From: Prorocentrum cordatum
Taxonomy: Eukaryota; Sar; Dinophyceae; Prorocentrales; Prorocentraceae
Reading direction: 5' to 3'
Length of the DNA stretch: 64,000 bases
Assembly (NCBI GenBank): GCA_963575745.1
Contig: CAUYUJ010017995.1
Coordinates: forward strand, 22,501-86,500
Shown here: positions 1-8,449 of the stretch, piece after piece
Position numbering within the stretch: the stretch's first letter is position 1
How the letters are laid out: every line of letters begins with the position of its first letter
Made by a program: the position numbers and the translations under genes
Notes under the pieces: generated by a model
Database searches by the model: none
Told to the model about the DNA's origin: nothing
What the model saw: only the letters and a program-made list of their open reading frames with translations

Positions 1-345
1 GTTGTGCTGGTGGCACTGCATCTAATCGTCGTTGTGCTGGTGGTCGTGGTCGCCTTGGTGGTGATGTAGGTCGCGGTCGTGGTGGTGACTGTGGTGGTGG
101 TGCTGGGCGTCGTCGTGGTGCTTCTAGTCGCTATTGTGGTGGTGGTGGTGGTGGTGGTGATGCTGCTGGCCCTCGTCGTGGTGCATCTGCCGTGGCCGTT
201 GTGGCGGCGGTGCTAGTGGTGCTGCTGTTCGCCGTCGTGGTGGTGCTGCTGGTCGTGATTGTTGTGCTGCTGGTGGTTGTTGTCGCGGTGGTCGCGCTGG
301 TCGTCGTCGTGGGGTGGCGGTGGTTGTGGTGGTGCTGATCGCGGT
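1..345. repeat. GTG/GTC-rich trinucleotide microsatellite
   Basis: The first about 345 bases are an imperfect trinucleotide repeat of GTG, GTC and CTG units. It lies directly beyond the 3' end of the minus-strand LINE remnant at 405-1110, so it may be the simple-sequence tail of that element. Open frames in both directions here (His/Thr-rich or Val/Gly-rich) are products of the repeat and are not called as genes. Confidence 0.85.
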
Positions 346-404
346 GGTGGTGGCGGCGCTGAACCGCACTGCCCGCGCGCGCCCCCTCGCGGGGGCTGGT
401 GCTT

Positions 405-1110
405 TCAGGGGAGCGACGACAGAACGTCCCCTCGCCAGGGCTCCTCCCCATCTGTGGCTAGAGTCTCGCTGGGCGTCTCCTCCAGCAGGCTGGCCGCCAG
501 CGCGTTGTGGATGGCGTGCGCCAGCATGCCGCTCCATCTGTGCAGCAGCGCGGACGCCAGCGAATTTCTTAGCGCCGCAGGCGCGCCCCTCGCCCGGGAA
601 TGTGCCAAGACAACGAGGAACTTGTAGGCCTCCTCGTCCCAGCGCCTGCCCGTCTCGGCGCCCGCAGCGAGCAGGTAGGCACGCCGCGGGCCCACCAGCA
701 CAGGGTAAATAGTCTGCTTACGGCGCCTGGCCCTCTTCAGCGCGAGACCGGGGCGGGGCCTCCGCGCGATCGGAGGTTACCCTCAGCGGGGGAACGATGC
801 AGGCGTCGATCGCGACCTGCCGGCTGCGGTAGGAAGGGAGGCCGTTGACCACCACCTCGATGCGGCGCCCGTCGTTGGCAGCAATGCCTGGGAGGCTCAT
901 GTCGCGCAGGAACGCGTTGGTGTGGATACGGCCACCAGCCTCGCGGCACACCCTGGCCCGCATCCGCTCGATGGGGTCGCCGCGCTTGAGCGGGCGCCCG
1001 CTGTGGGGGCGCGCTGCTCTGTGGTCGCCTCGCTTGTCCAGGTGGACCTGGCAGGAGCGCCCGTTGCACCTGCTGTCTGTGGCGTTCAGCGGCAAGCTAG
1101 CGACTCCCTC
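405..1110 (-). pseudogene. C-terminal remnant of a dinoflagellate LINE-type reverse-transcriptase element
   Basis: Two overlapping minus-strand frames join into the C-terminal tail found in many dinoflagellate LINE-like retroelement proteins. Read from 1110 downwards: a Cys/His cluster (CNGRSCQVHLDKRGDH), then CREAGGRIHTNAFLRDM, then RRIEVVVNGLPSYRSRQ and VAIDACIVPPLR. After a one-base frame change near 745 come RRRKQTIYPVLVGPRRAY, GRRWDEEAYKFLVVLAHSRA and LHRWSGMLAHAIHNALAASL, ending at a stop at 405. The family assignment rests on recalled similarity of this block order. The reverse transcriptase core is missing: similarity stops near 1110, where A+T-richer repeat begins. That fits 5' truncation during target-primed reverse transcription. 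The frameshift and truncation make it a dead copy. Confidence 0.75.
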
Positions 1111-1114
1111 TTTC

Positions 1115-1475
1115 AGATTTCTTACAGCAGGCCCCTTACTCAGATTCTTTAAGTAGATTTTCTTTGTTAAGGATTCCTCCGTCAATGTATCTTAATGCTG
1201 ATTCCTTGTGAGAGAATATTTCCGCAGGCCCCTTCATTAATATGCCATTGTAAGGGTTCCGCATGAAGGATCCCGGAGGGAAGGTTTGGCTAACGACTCC
1301 TTGATCAAGATTCCTTTTGCAGGATTTATTGTGTATTCCGTATAAGAAGATTCCATATGAAGGAATTCTTAGGAAGGATTTCTTAGTTTTGTAGTTTTGA
1401 TTCCTTAAGAAGGAATCATTCTTATATAAAACAAAACGAAGCACTTCGATGGTGAGCGGACCCACCCGTGATTTG
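1115..1475. repeat. GGATTCC-rich degenerate A+T-rich repeat, left block
   Basis: About 360 bases of loosely repeated GGATTCCT/AAGGAATC words with 15-25 bp spacing, much richer in A+T than the surroundings. The same sequence type returns at 3401-3735. The two blocks bracket the retrogene at 1843-3400, so they may be the two halves of one repeat into which the cDNA was inserted. No gene is seen. From 1475 to 1842 the sequence is G+C-rich and is probably the 3' part of the retrogene transcript. Confidence 0.65.
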
Positions 1476-1842
1476 AATGTCACGCAGAGAGGCGCGGGCG
1501 AGGCCCCCAGGAACGAGCCCTCAAACTAGGGCACGACGTCTGGGGGTCCGCTGTCCCCGCGCGCTGCGCAGCAGCAGCAGCCCAAACAGGTCTTGCACCC
1601 TGCCCCGCAGCGCGCGGCGGGGACCCGCCAGGGGAACGCAGTTAACTCCGCGCCCCGCGCCGCCCCTGGGGTTGGGGTCCACGCCGCGCCCACGGCTCAC
1701 AGCAGCTGGCGGGGGCCATCCCCCGCGCGGGTCGCCGCGGACAGCAACCGCTCGAACCCGCCGTGCCAGGATGCCCACGCGCGCCGTGCCCGCTGCTCCC
1801 TTGCAACTCGCCGTGGCCGCCACGCAGCAGCCACTACCATCG

Positions 1843-2847
1843 CTAGGGCCGACCCGACAGGTGGGCCAACTCAAGCGTCCCGACATGGAGGCGGAGCCAG
1901 GCCTGCCGCCGCGGCTCCATCTCGCCCACCTGCACATGGGGCCGCCACAGATCGTGCGCCTCGCCGCCAGGGAGCCCCAGCGCGTCGCGCAGCACGTGCG
2001 CCTCGGCCTCGTGCCCCAAGTTGTCGCGGAAGTCTGTCTCGCCAGCCTCCACAAACCTTCTTTCGATCGCCGCCGCCCCCGCCGCAGAGAGCGACGCGAT
2101 CTCCACGGCACCGCCGGCGGTGATGCGACCCTCCCTGGCCGCTCGGTGGAGCTCCTCCAGGTAGTGCACGGCGTCGACGCCGTCCACGGTCAGCTCCATG
2201 GGGTACAGCCTCGCGCCCACCCATTCGTGCACCTCTCGCGCGTCAGCCAGTTCCCGCACCCGCGAGGCTTGGGCTGCTAGCTGCGCGAATCGCGCCTGGA
2301 GGCTCTCGAACGCCTTGGCCCTCTCCAGCAGGAAAGCCCGCTCGAGGCGCCTCCCGCGCGGCTCCTCCTGCTTACCGTCCGACTCCTGGTCCCTCGCACC
2401 TGCGGCACCCTCGTCGTGCAGGGGCTCCTCAGCGTCGGGCACGCCGAGCCAAGCGCAAGCTTCGCGCGCCCGCGCACGCCACCAGGTGGCCCCCACAACG
2501 GCATCGCCGCGCACGGCAACTGCGACCCTCCCCTCGCACAGTAGGTCGCTGCCTCCGCCGCTTAGCACCGCCGCATCGTAGCGGACCAGGTGCTCCAGGA
2601 CGTCGCGGCTGGGCCCCGAAGAGGTGGCGGGGCTGGCAGAGCAGGCCGTGGCCCCGTCCGCGTCTCCCGTACCGAGCCCCGCACCGAGGCCGCTCTTTTC
2701 GCTGCTGCAACAGTCGCCCTCGCAGTCCTCACAGCTGCTGGCCACTGCATGCGGCGACGGCGCGAAGGTGCCTGTGGCAGGGTCCTCGGCACCAGCGCCG
2801 GCATCCGTCGACCCCTCGTGCTCCGCCCGCGCGCCCTCCATGAGCAC
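1843..2847 (-). CDS. Hypothetical protein, downstream part of a spliced-leader retrogene
   Basis: A 334-codon minus-strand frame. The protein is acidic at its N-terminus (repeated E/D/S, a CEDCEGDCC cluster near residue 40). It then becomes a predicted helical, charged region: RLERAFLLERAKAFESLQAR, ELADAREVHEWVGARLYPME and DGVDAVHYLEELHRAAREG. I do not recognise the family. The frame is open upstream of its first ATG, and the preceding frame (2849-3310) ends two bases before it, so the two are probably one protein split by a single-base indel in the G/C run near 2860. No introns are apparent, as expected for a processed cDNA copy. Whether it is expressed is unknown. Codon third positions are strongly G/C, like the other real genes here. 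Confidence 0.5.
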   Translation of the reverse strand: MLMEGARAEHEGSTDAGAGAEDPATGTFAPSPHAVASSCEDCEGDCCSSEKSGLGAGLGTGDADGATACSASPATSSGPSRDVLEHLVRYDAAVLSGGGSDLLCEGRVAVAVRGDAVVGATWWRARAREACAWLGVPDAEEPLHDEGAAGARDQESDGKQEEPRGRRLERAFLLERAKAFESLQARFAQLAAQASRVRELADAREVHEWVGARLYPMELTVDGVDAVHYLEELHRAAREGRITAGGAVEIASLSAAGAAAIERRFVEAGETDFRDNLGHEAEAHVLRDALGLPGGEAHDLWRPHVQVGEMEPRRQAWLRLHVGTLELAHLSGRP

Positions 2848-2848
2848 C

Positions 2849-3310
2849 TCAGAAGCGGCGCGCCCCCTGGCTCCCTGGCTCGGGGATGAACGGCACGGCG
2901 TCCTCCCGAAGTGGGAAGGCCTGCAGCGTGAGCACGGGCCCGAGGGAAGTCGCAGGGGCGCCGCGCAGCATGGCAGGGGCCCTGCGGGCGCCTGGCGAGG
3001 CAGCGTGGCGAGACCAATTCGCCGCTTCCAGCAGCGACTGCACCTCCCCGAAGTCGATCAACAGGTCGGACTTGCCTGCGAGCACCTGGGCGGCGGCGAG
3101 GGCCTCCCCCATGCTCGCGCTCGCAAAGTGGGCGCCCAGCGCGTCGCTGACGGCCCAGTGCGCCGCGAGGCCCGCCCTCAGGGACTTCGTCCTCCAGGCG
3201 AGGGCGCGCGCTCGGGGCGCCCCAAGCTCGCCGCGCCTCCGCCTGCGCAGGCGCCTCGCCAGCGCGCGCGCCGAAGCAGCCGCCCACGCCGCGCCGCCAG
3301 GCGCCTCCAT
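2849..3310 (-). CDS. Hypothetical protein, upstream part of a spliced-leader retrogene
   Basis: A 153-codon frame beginning at the first ATG (3310) after the relict spliced leader at 3379-3400. The frame is also open through the leader itself (it would read RIPSVAILAQ), but that part is untranslated in an SL-capped mRNA, so the ATG at 3310 is chosen. It encodes an Ala/Arg-rich N-terminus (about residues 1-50), then SMGEALAAAQVLAGKSDLLI and DFGEVQSLLEAANWSRHA, and ends shortly after FPLREDAVPFIPEPGSQ. The stop at 2849 lies next to the start of the 334-codon frame that probably continues the protein after a one-base shift. Function unknown. Confidence 0.5.
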   Translation of the reverse strand: MEAPGGAAWAAASARALARRLRRRRRGELGAPRARALAWRTKSLRAGLAAHWAVSDALGAHFASASMGEALAAAQVLAGKSDLLIDFGEVQSLLEAANWSRHAASPGARRAPAMLRGAPATSLGPVLTLQAFPLREDAVPFIPEPGSQGARRF

Positions 3311-3378
3311 CGGCCACTTGCGCGCCCCTGAGGCGCCCGACGGGCGCGCAGCACGAGGGCCTCCCGCAGCCGGGCTCG

Positions 3379-3400
3379 CTTGAGCCAAAATGGCTACGGA
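3379..3400 (-). other. Relict dinoflagellate spliced leader in genomic DNA
   Basis: The complement of this 22-base stretch matches the conserved dinoflagellate trans-spliced leader at every position (TCCGTAGCC...TTGGCTCAAG, first base T). Spliced leaders are added to mRNA after transcription, so a leader joined to gene sequence in the genome marks a reverse-transcribed mRNA that was reinserted. Such relict leaders are known in dinoflagellates. It sits 69 bases upstream of the first ATG of the minus-strand frame 2849-3310, in the right orientation. Directly beyond it (3401 up) the sequence changes abruptly to A+T-rich GGATTCC repeat, the expected insertion boundary. Confidence 0.9.
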
Positions 3401-3735
3401 AGGAATCCGCACTGAATGAAGGTTCCTCGTTAAGGGATTCTTAGTTCATGCTCCTTCTTAAAAAAGGTGCTTTGCTACATATATGTTATTACGGATTCCT
3501 TATTGCGCATTCCTTCTTTAGGATTCCACAGCCAATGTTCCTTCTTCGCGATTCTTTTTGACGGATTCTCGGCCCAGATTCCTTCTTCGGGGTTCCTGAG
3601 TATGGATTCCTCATGAAGGATTCGTTGTTAAGGATTCCGCAGTCAGATGACCGCAGTAAACAGTCCTCAGTAGGATCCCTTGGTAACTACTCCTGAGTAT
3701 TGTTTTCGTAATATGGATTCTTCCAGGCTGATATT
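3401..3735. repeat. GGATTCC-rich degenerate A+T-rich repeat, right block
   Basis: The same degenerate GGATTCC/TTCCTTCTT repeat as at 1115-1475, starting at the 5' tip of the relict spliced leader. No gene is seen. Confidence 0.65.
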
Positions 3736-3854
3736 TCAATCACCTGCGCTTGCTTCCCTCGGACCGCAACAGTAATGTGGGGGAGCGCAAGAGCGAAGGG
3801 GTTGTATCTCTCTGTGTGTGTGTCCAGGGGAGCAGGCCCAGGGCCCGAAAACAA

Positions 3855-5030
3855 TTGCCTCGACCCTCCATGGGGGGGGCCGGGGCTGATTTTCCTTGTG
3901 GTTTTACAGGGTTTCCGCGTCTTGGGCCTCGGAGGCCGCCGCCTCCGACCTCCCATGGGAGGACGGGGCGGCCGGGGGGGTCCAAAATAGTCCAGGAGGG
4001 TCTCCAGAGGCTCCCAAGACGGCCCAAGCGGGCTCCGAGTCGCCGAAAGACTGCTCCAGGACAGGCCCAAGACCGGCCCGAGAGGCCACCCAAGGCACTC
4101 CACGACGCTTCAAGACGCCTCTCCAGAGCGCTCCAAGAGGCCGAAATCGTCAATTTAACGAAGGTTTTCGAACGATTTTGACCTTCCAGCTTTTTCGGCT
4201 GTCCGACGATCCAAGACGGCTCCATAGGCTCCCAAGAGCGTCCCAAGGGCCCAAGAGGGCCCCAAGAAGGCCCCAGTGTCGCCCAAGACAGCCCAACAAA
4301 GCCCCAAGACGGCCCCAAGATGCGCCCAAGAGGGGGGCCACGACTCCCAAATTCGACCCTCCCGCTTGAAGAGTGCCCCAGGAGGACCCAAGGGGCCCCC
4401 AAGAGGCCCCAGGAGGCCCCAAGAGGCGCCCAGGAGGCCCAAACGAGGCCTAAAGAGGCCACGCAACAGCCCCGACGGCTACCGAGAAGCTGCGACACTG
4501 CCTTCACGACGTCCCCGACAGGCCAACCACGAGATCCAAACCAACGCCCATGAGGCCTCTGACCCACCACCCAGGGCACGGTGGCGGGAGCAGTGACAGC
4601 ACTTGTGCGCAGCATGTTCCGGCGGGAGCCTTCCAGAACACGCTGCAGGAGGAGGGGGAGGAGGAAGATCAGGAGGAGAGAGAGCTGGAGTGGGGGGAGG
4701 AGGAGGAGGGGGACGAGGAGGAGGAAGAGGCCTCCAAAACAGCTCCAAGATAGCCGAAGAGGCTTCCAAGAGGGCCCTGAGCGGCCCACGAGGCACCAAG
4801 GCGGTGCCTGAGGCGCCCAAGATGGCCCGAGAGGGCCCCAAGACGGCTCCAAGAGAGGCCCAAGAAGGGAAACACGAACCGAGAATCCGAGCTTTCTACC
4901 CCGAGAGGTTCTCGGGAAGCCCCAAGAGGCCCCCAATCGGATCCACCCCCAGGAGGCTCCCAAGAGGCCCGACGAGGTTCCAAGAGATCTCCCAAGGTGA
5001 CCCCAAGAGGCACAACTCATTGTTTTACGA
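3855..5030 (+). repeat. Degenerate CCAAGANGGCC modular repeat, plus orientation, block 1
   Basis: About 1.2 kb built from short degenerate words of the form CCAAGA(G/C)GGCCC about every 10-13 bases. Less repetitive modules are interspersed: an A/T-containing module near 4145-4200 (AACGAAGGTTTTCGAACGAT) and one near 4860-4910 (GAAGGGAAACACGAACCGAG). A GGA/GAG-rich patch lies at 4640-4735. All six frames show long Gly/Pro/Ser/Arg-rich open stretches because the word lacks stop codons; none is a credible gene. The same family recurs at 7.7-9.85 kb, and reversed at 12.0-12.7 and 15.1-15.65 kb. Confidence 0.75.
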
Positions 5031-5164
5031 TTGGGCTTAGACGAGTTTCATTTCCCACATGCTTCGTGGGGTTCTGGTTTTCTTCCCTGCCGCGCCGCAC
5101 CCGCGTCTCTTCACACCTCCCCTCCTCTCTCTTCACACACGCACACTTCACTCTTCCCCCCCTC

Positions 5165-5307
5165 GTCACAGCACTGCTCGGCTCAGCTCAACTCACCTCG
5201 GCACAGCACAGCGCAGCTCAGCTCAGCTCAGCATAGCACAGCTCGGCTCAGCTCAGCACAGCTCAGCACAGCACAGCACGGCTCAGCTCAGCACAGCACA
5301 GCATAGC
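5165..5307. repeat. CTCAG/CACAG pentanucleotide repeat
   Basis: Degenerate five-base repeat alternating CTCAG, CACAG and CTCGG, directly before the 90-bp minisatellite. No coding signal. Confidence 0.9.
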
Positions 5308-6718
5308 TCGTGGCACTTTCTCGACACCACAGGGGGTGCGCAGGGGTTGGTCTCTCAGCTCGGCCGCTATCCACGACACTGGCGCAAAGCCTAACAGGCG
5401 TGGCACTCTCTCGACACCAAAAGGGGAGGGCAGGGGGTGGTCTCTCAGCTCGGCCGCTATCCACGACACTGGCGCAAAGCCTAGCAGGCGTGGCACTTTC
5501 TCGACACCACAGGGGGTGCGCAGGGGGTGGTCTCTCACCGCGGTCCCTATCCACGACACTGGCGCAAAGCCTAGCAGGCGTGGCACTTTCTCGACACCAC
5601 AGGGGGTGCGCAGGGGGTGGTCTCTCAGCTCGGCCGCTATCCACGACACTGGCGCAAAGGCTAGCAGGCGTGGCACTTTCGCGACACCACAGGGGGTGCG
5701 CATGGCGTGGCACTTTCTCGACACCACAGGGGTGCGCAGGGGGTGGTCTCTCAGCTCGGCCGCTATCCACGACACTGGCGCAAAGCCTAGCAGGCGTGGC
5801 ACTTTCTCGACACCACAGGGGGTGCGCAGGGGGTGGTCTCTCAGCTCGGCCGCTATCCACGACACTGGCGCAAAGCCTAGCAGGCGTGGCACTTTCTCGA
5901 CACCACAGGGGGTGCGCAGGGGGTGGTCTCTCAGCTCGGCCGCTATCCACGACACTGGCGCAAAGCCTAGCAGGCGTGGCACTTTCTCGACACCACAGGG
6001 GGTGCGCAGGGGGTGGTCTCTCAGCTCGGCCGCTATCCACGACACTGGCGCAAAGGCTAGCAGGCGTGGCACTTTCTCGACACCACAGGGGGTGCGCAGG
6101 GGGTGGTCTCTCAGCTCGGTCGCTATCCACGACACTGTCGCAAAGCCTAGCAGGCGTGGCACTTTCTCGACACCACAGGGGGTGCGCAGGGGGTGGTCTC
6201 TCAGCTCGGCCGCTATCCACGACACTGGCGCAAAGCCTAGCAGGCGTGGCACTTTCTCAGGGGGTGGTCTCTCTAGCAGGCGTGGCACTTTCTCGACTGC
6301 GCAGGGGGTGGTCTCTCAGCTCGGCCGCTATCCACGACACTGGCGCAAAGCCTAGCAGGCGTGGCACTTTCTCGACACCACAGGGGGTGCGCAGGGGGTG
6401 GTCTCTCAGCTCGGCCGCTATCCACGACACTGTCGCAAAACCTAGCAGGCGTGGCACTTTCGCGACACCGCAGGGGGTGCGCAGGGGGTGGTCTCTCAGC
6501 TCGGCCGCCATCCACGACACTGGCGCAAAGCCTAGCAGGCGTGGCACTTTCTCGACACCAAAGGGTGGGCAGGGGGTGGTCTCTCAGCTCGGCCGCTATC
6601 CACGACACTGGCGCAAAGCTTTGCAGCCGTGGCACTTTCTCGACACCGCAGGGGGTCTCTGAGCGCGGCCGCCACCCACGACACTGTCGCAAAGCTTAGC
6701 AGGCGTGGCACGCTCCCG
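5308..6718. repeat. 90-bp minisatellite, about 15 copies
   Basis: Direct tandem repeat with an exact 90-base period in its centre (for example 5461, 5551 and 5641 start identical segments). One unit contains GTGGCACTTTCTCGACACCA, then GGTGCGCAGGGGGTGGTCTC, then GCTATCCACGACACTGGCGC. Copies are nearly identical in the middle. They shorten or diverge at the edges: a partial unit near 5690-5720, a collapsed unit at 6250-6310, and diverged units after 6600. The period is divisible by three and the unit has no stop in several frames, so 310-450 codon open frames appear on both strands. They are artefacts of the repeat unless expression is shown. Confidence 0.95.
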
Positions 6719-6803
6719 GGACTATAGGGCCAGCGCAGGGGGTGATCTCTTGGTGCAGTGATTATCCACCGCATTGCGCGTGAGAGCTTGCGTCTTACCC
6801 TGA

Positions 6804-6825
6804 TCCGTGAACATCGCGGCTCAAG
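6804..6825 (+). other. Possible degenerate relict spliced leader
   Basis: Twenty-two bases that match the dinoflagellate spliced leader at 16 of 22 positions with no gap. All of the first five (TCCGT) and last eight (GGCTCAAG) match, and the differences are confined to the middle. It lies on the coding strand 86 bases before the ATG of the intronless frame 6911-7636. This fits an old processed retrogene, but chance cannot be excluded. Confidence 0.4.
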
Positions 6826-6910
6826 CCGGCGCGGCACGACTGCGCATTTACGCAAGTTTGTCTGTGCTCCAACTTGCGGGCAACAACCGCCCGGCCTACG
6901 CGCGGCAGCA

Positions 6911-7636
6911 ATGCCGCCCAAAATTGACATTGGACAGCTGCCGCCTCCGTGCGTGAAGCTGAAGAACGCACTGACTGAAATGAGCGACGATGTAAGCCTG
7001 GAAGGCTTGCGTGGCTGCGAGGGGCCTCTGATAAGAAACGCATTCGATGCCTATCACCGTCAACTGAAGAATTGGTGGCCCGAGACGCTTTACATGAGGT
7101 ATAACGAGTTGCCGCATCCAGGTACGAACGACGATAGCAGGAGGAGGCAGTGCCTGGTGGCATACTTGCTGAACCCTTCGTCCGGCGGGTTCCCGGCTGA
7201 TCAGCCGGGGGGCAGTGCGGAGGATGGCGATGGCTCGCCGTTGGCGAAAGTTCGGCGGGTCGGCGACGCCGGCAACGGGGGCGTTGCCACGCCCGCGCAG
7301 GACACGCCTATCAAGTGCACGCCCATGCAGGCCTTCACTCCTCAGCGGTCCCCAGCACTTCTGCTTGCTACCTCTGTTCGTTCCACGGGTACCCCTCGCA
7401 TTCAGCTGTCCCCTGAGCTGGCTCAGACGGACCGCCGTTGGGCAGAAGTACCTTGGTCGCAAGGCCTGCGAGAATCAGTTCAGCTCGAGAACCTGTTGAC
7501 GAAAGCGTATGCGAAAGCAGTCAAATGGTACAAGGCATTCGCGGCCAAGCGAGCTTCTGATCCAGAGTACTTGCCGTCGAGGAGGGGCGACGATGCCGAT
7601 TTGTGGCAGGCGCTTTGTGGAGGAGCAAACACATGA
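6911..7636 (+). CDS. Hypothetical protein, intronless
   Basis: A 241-codon frame starting MPPKIDIGQLPPP. Open sequence extends to an ATG at 6758, but that segment is Arg/His-rich and covers the possible spliced-leader relict, so the inner ATG is preferred. Recognisable compositional blocks are VSLEGLRGCEGPLIRNAFDA and YHRQLKNWWPETLYMRYNEL (residues about 38-75), a Gly/Ala/Asp-rich linker (about 95-140), and a helical Lys/Ala-rich end (NLLTKAYAKAVKWYKAFAAK). Mixed amino-acid composition and a stop-free frame outside any repeat argue that it is real. I do not recognise the family. It sits between the 90-bp minisatellite and a modular repeat block, so it may be a retrogene insertion. Confidence 0.55.
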   Translation: MPPKIDIGQLPPPCVKLKNALTEMSDDVSLEGLRGCEGPLIRNAFDAYHRQLKNWWPETLYMRYNELPHPGTNDDSRRRQCLVAYLLNPSSGGFPADQPGGSAEDGDGSPLAKVRRVGDAGNGGVATPAQDTPIKCTPMQAFTPQRSPALLLATSVRSTGTPRIQLSPELAQTDRRWAEVPWSQGLRESVQLENLLTKAYAKAVKWYKAFAAKRASDPEYLPSRRGDDADLWQALCGGANT

Positions 7637-7719
7637 GATTTAAAGTAAGTATGTGGGGTTCCTCGGTAGCGTAATTTTTCGGCCTTTTGGCATCCCGATG
7701 CTTCCATTACCGCTCCAAT

Positions 7720-8290
7720 ATAGAGGAAGAGGTCTCCAAGAGGGCCCCAAGACGGCCCGCGAGGGCCCCGCGGCGGTGCTTGAGGCGCCCAGGACGGCCC
7801 GACAGGGCCCCAAGAGCCCCAAGAGAGGCCCAAGAAGGGGAACGCGACCCAACAGCAGAGCGTTCCCCCCAAAAGGCCCACAGGAGGCCGCAAGAGGCCC
7901 CCAAGTGGTCCGACGAGGACCCCGAAAACTTCCGGAGGGCCCAACAGGCCCCTAGGAGACATCCAAGAGGTCATTATAGCCCAAGAGTGCCCTCGATGCG
8001 TCAAAACTGCTTCCAGGAGGCCGCTGGGAGGCTTCTGGATTGCCTCAATCTGGCCGCAGGTGGCCTCAAGTCAGGCCTCCACGCAGCCAAGACGGCCAAT
8101 GATGGCTTCAGATTGCAGAGCCGATGCCCCCAAGGGACCCTCAGACGCCCCCCCAAGAGGCACCCAAGAGGTGCCTCCAACAGCAAGTTGACGAAGCATG
8201 CGGAACACCCCAGAAGCTCCTCTGATGCCGTCGCGCGCCTGTGCTTGATAGCGTTGTCCAAGATCGTCCAGCGCCCCCCCGGCCTGGGCT
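7720..8290 (+). repeat. Degenerate CCAAGANGGCC modular repeat, plus orientation, block 2
   Basis: Second block of the modular family, including the shared GAAGGGGAACGCGACCC module near 7833. An adjoining part (7640-7720) carries an A/T-containing module with TTTTCGGCCTTTTGGC, comparable to the one at 4150-4200. Long open frames here are repeat artefacts. Confidence 0.7.
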
Positions 8291-8338
8291 AGAACCTGAG
8301 CGCGCGCGAAACGCGCGCGATGGTTCTAATATATAATA

Positions 8339-8369
<31 letters not shown>

Positions 8370-8372
8370 CGG
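8291..8372 (+). repeat. Hairpin element with TA microsatellite tail, copy 1
   Basis: A compact palindrome: AGAACC, TGA, GCGCGCG, AAA, CGCGCGC, GAT, GGTTCT. The outer six-base and inner seven-base arms pair perfectly. It is followed at once by about 45 bases of TA-rich microsatellite. The same palindrome with the same type of tail occurs at 10751-10815, so this is a small dispersed element rather than a chance hairpin. Confidence 0.65.
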
Positions 8373-8449
8373 AGTAGGCCGGGTGAGGGCCCAGAGCTGC
8401 TGCCTTTGTTTCGTATGGGGGGCTGGGGGGCCTTGAGGGCTCCAAGAGG

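Noticed and set aside
5263-6662. Long open frames of 310-450 codons on both strands with 30-residue repeats
   Set aside because: The 90-bp unit is divisible by three and lacks stops in several frames, so these frames follow from the repeat. No start context, leader or domain supports a gene.
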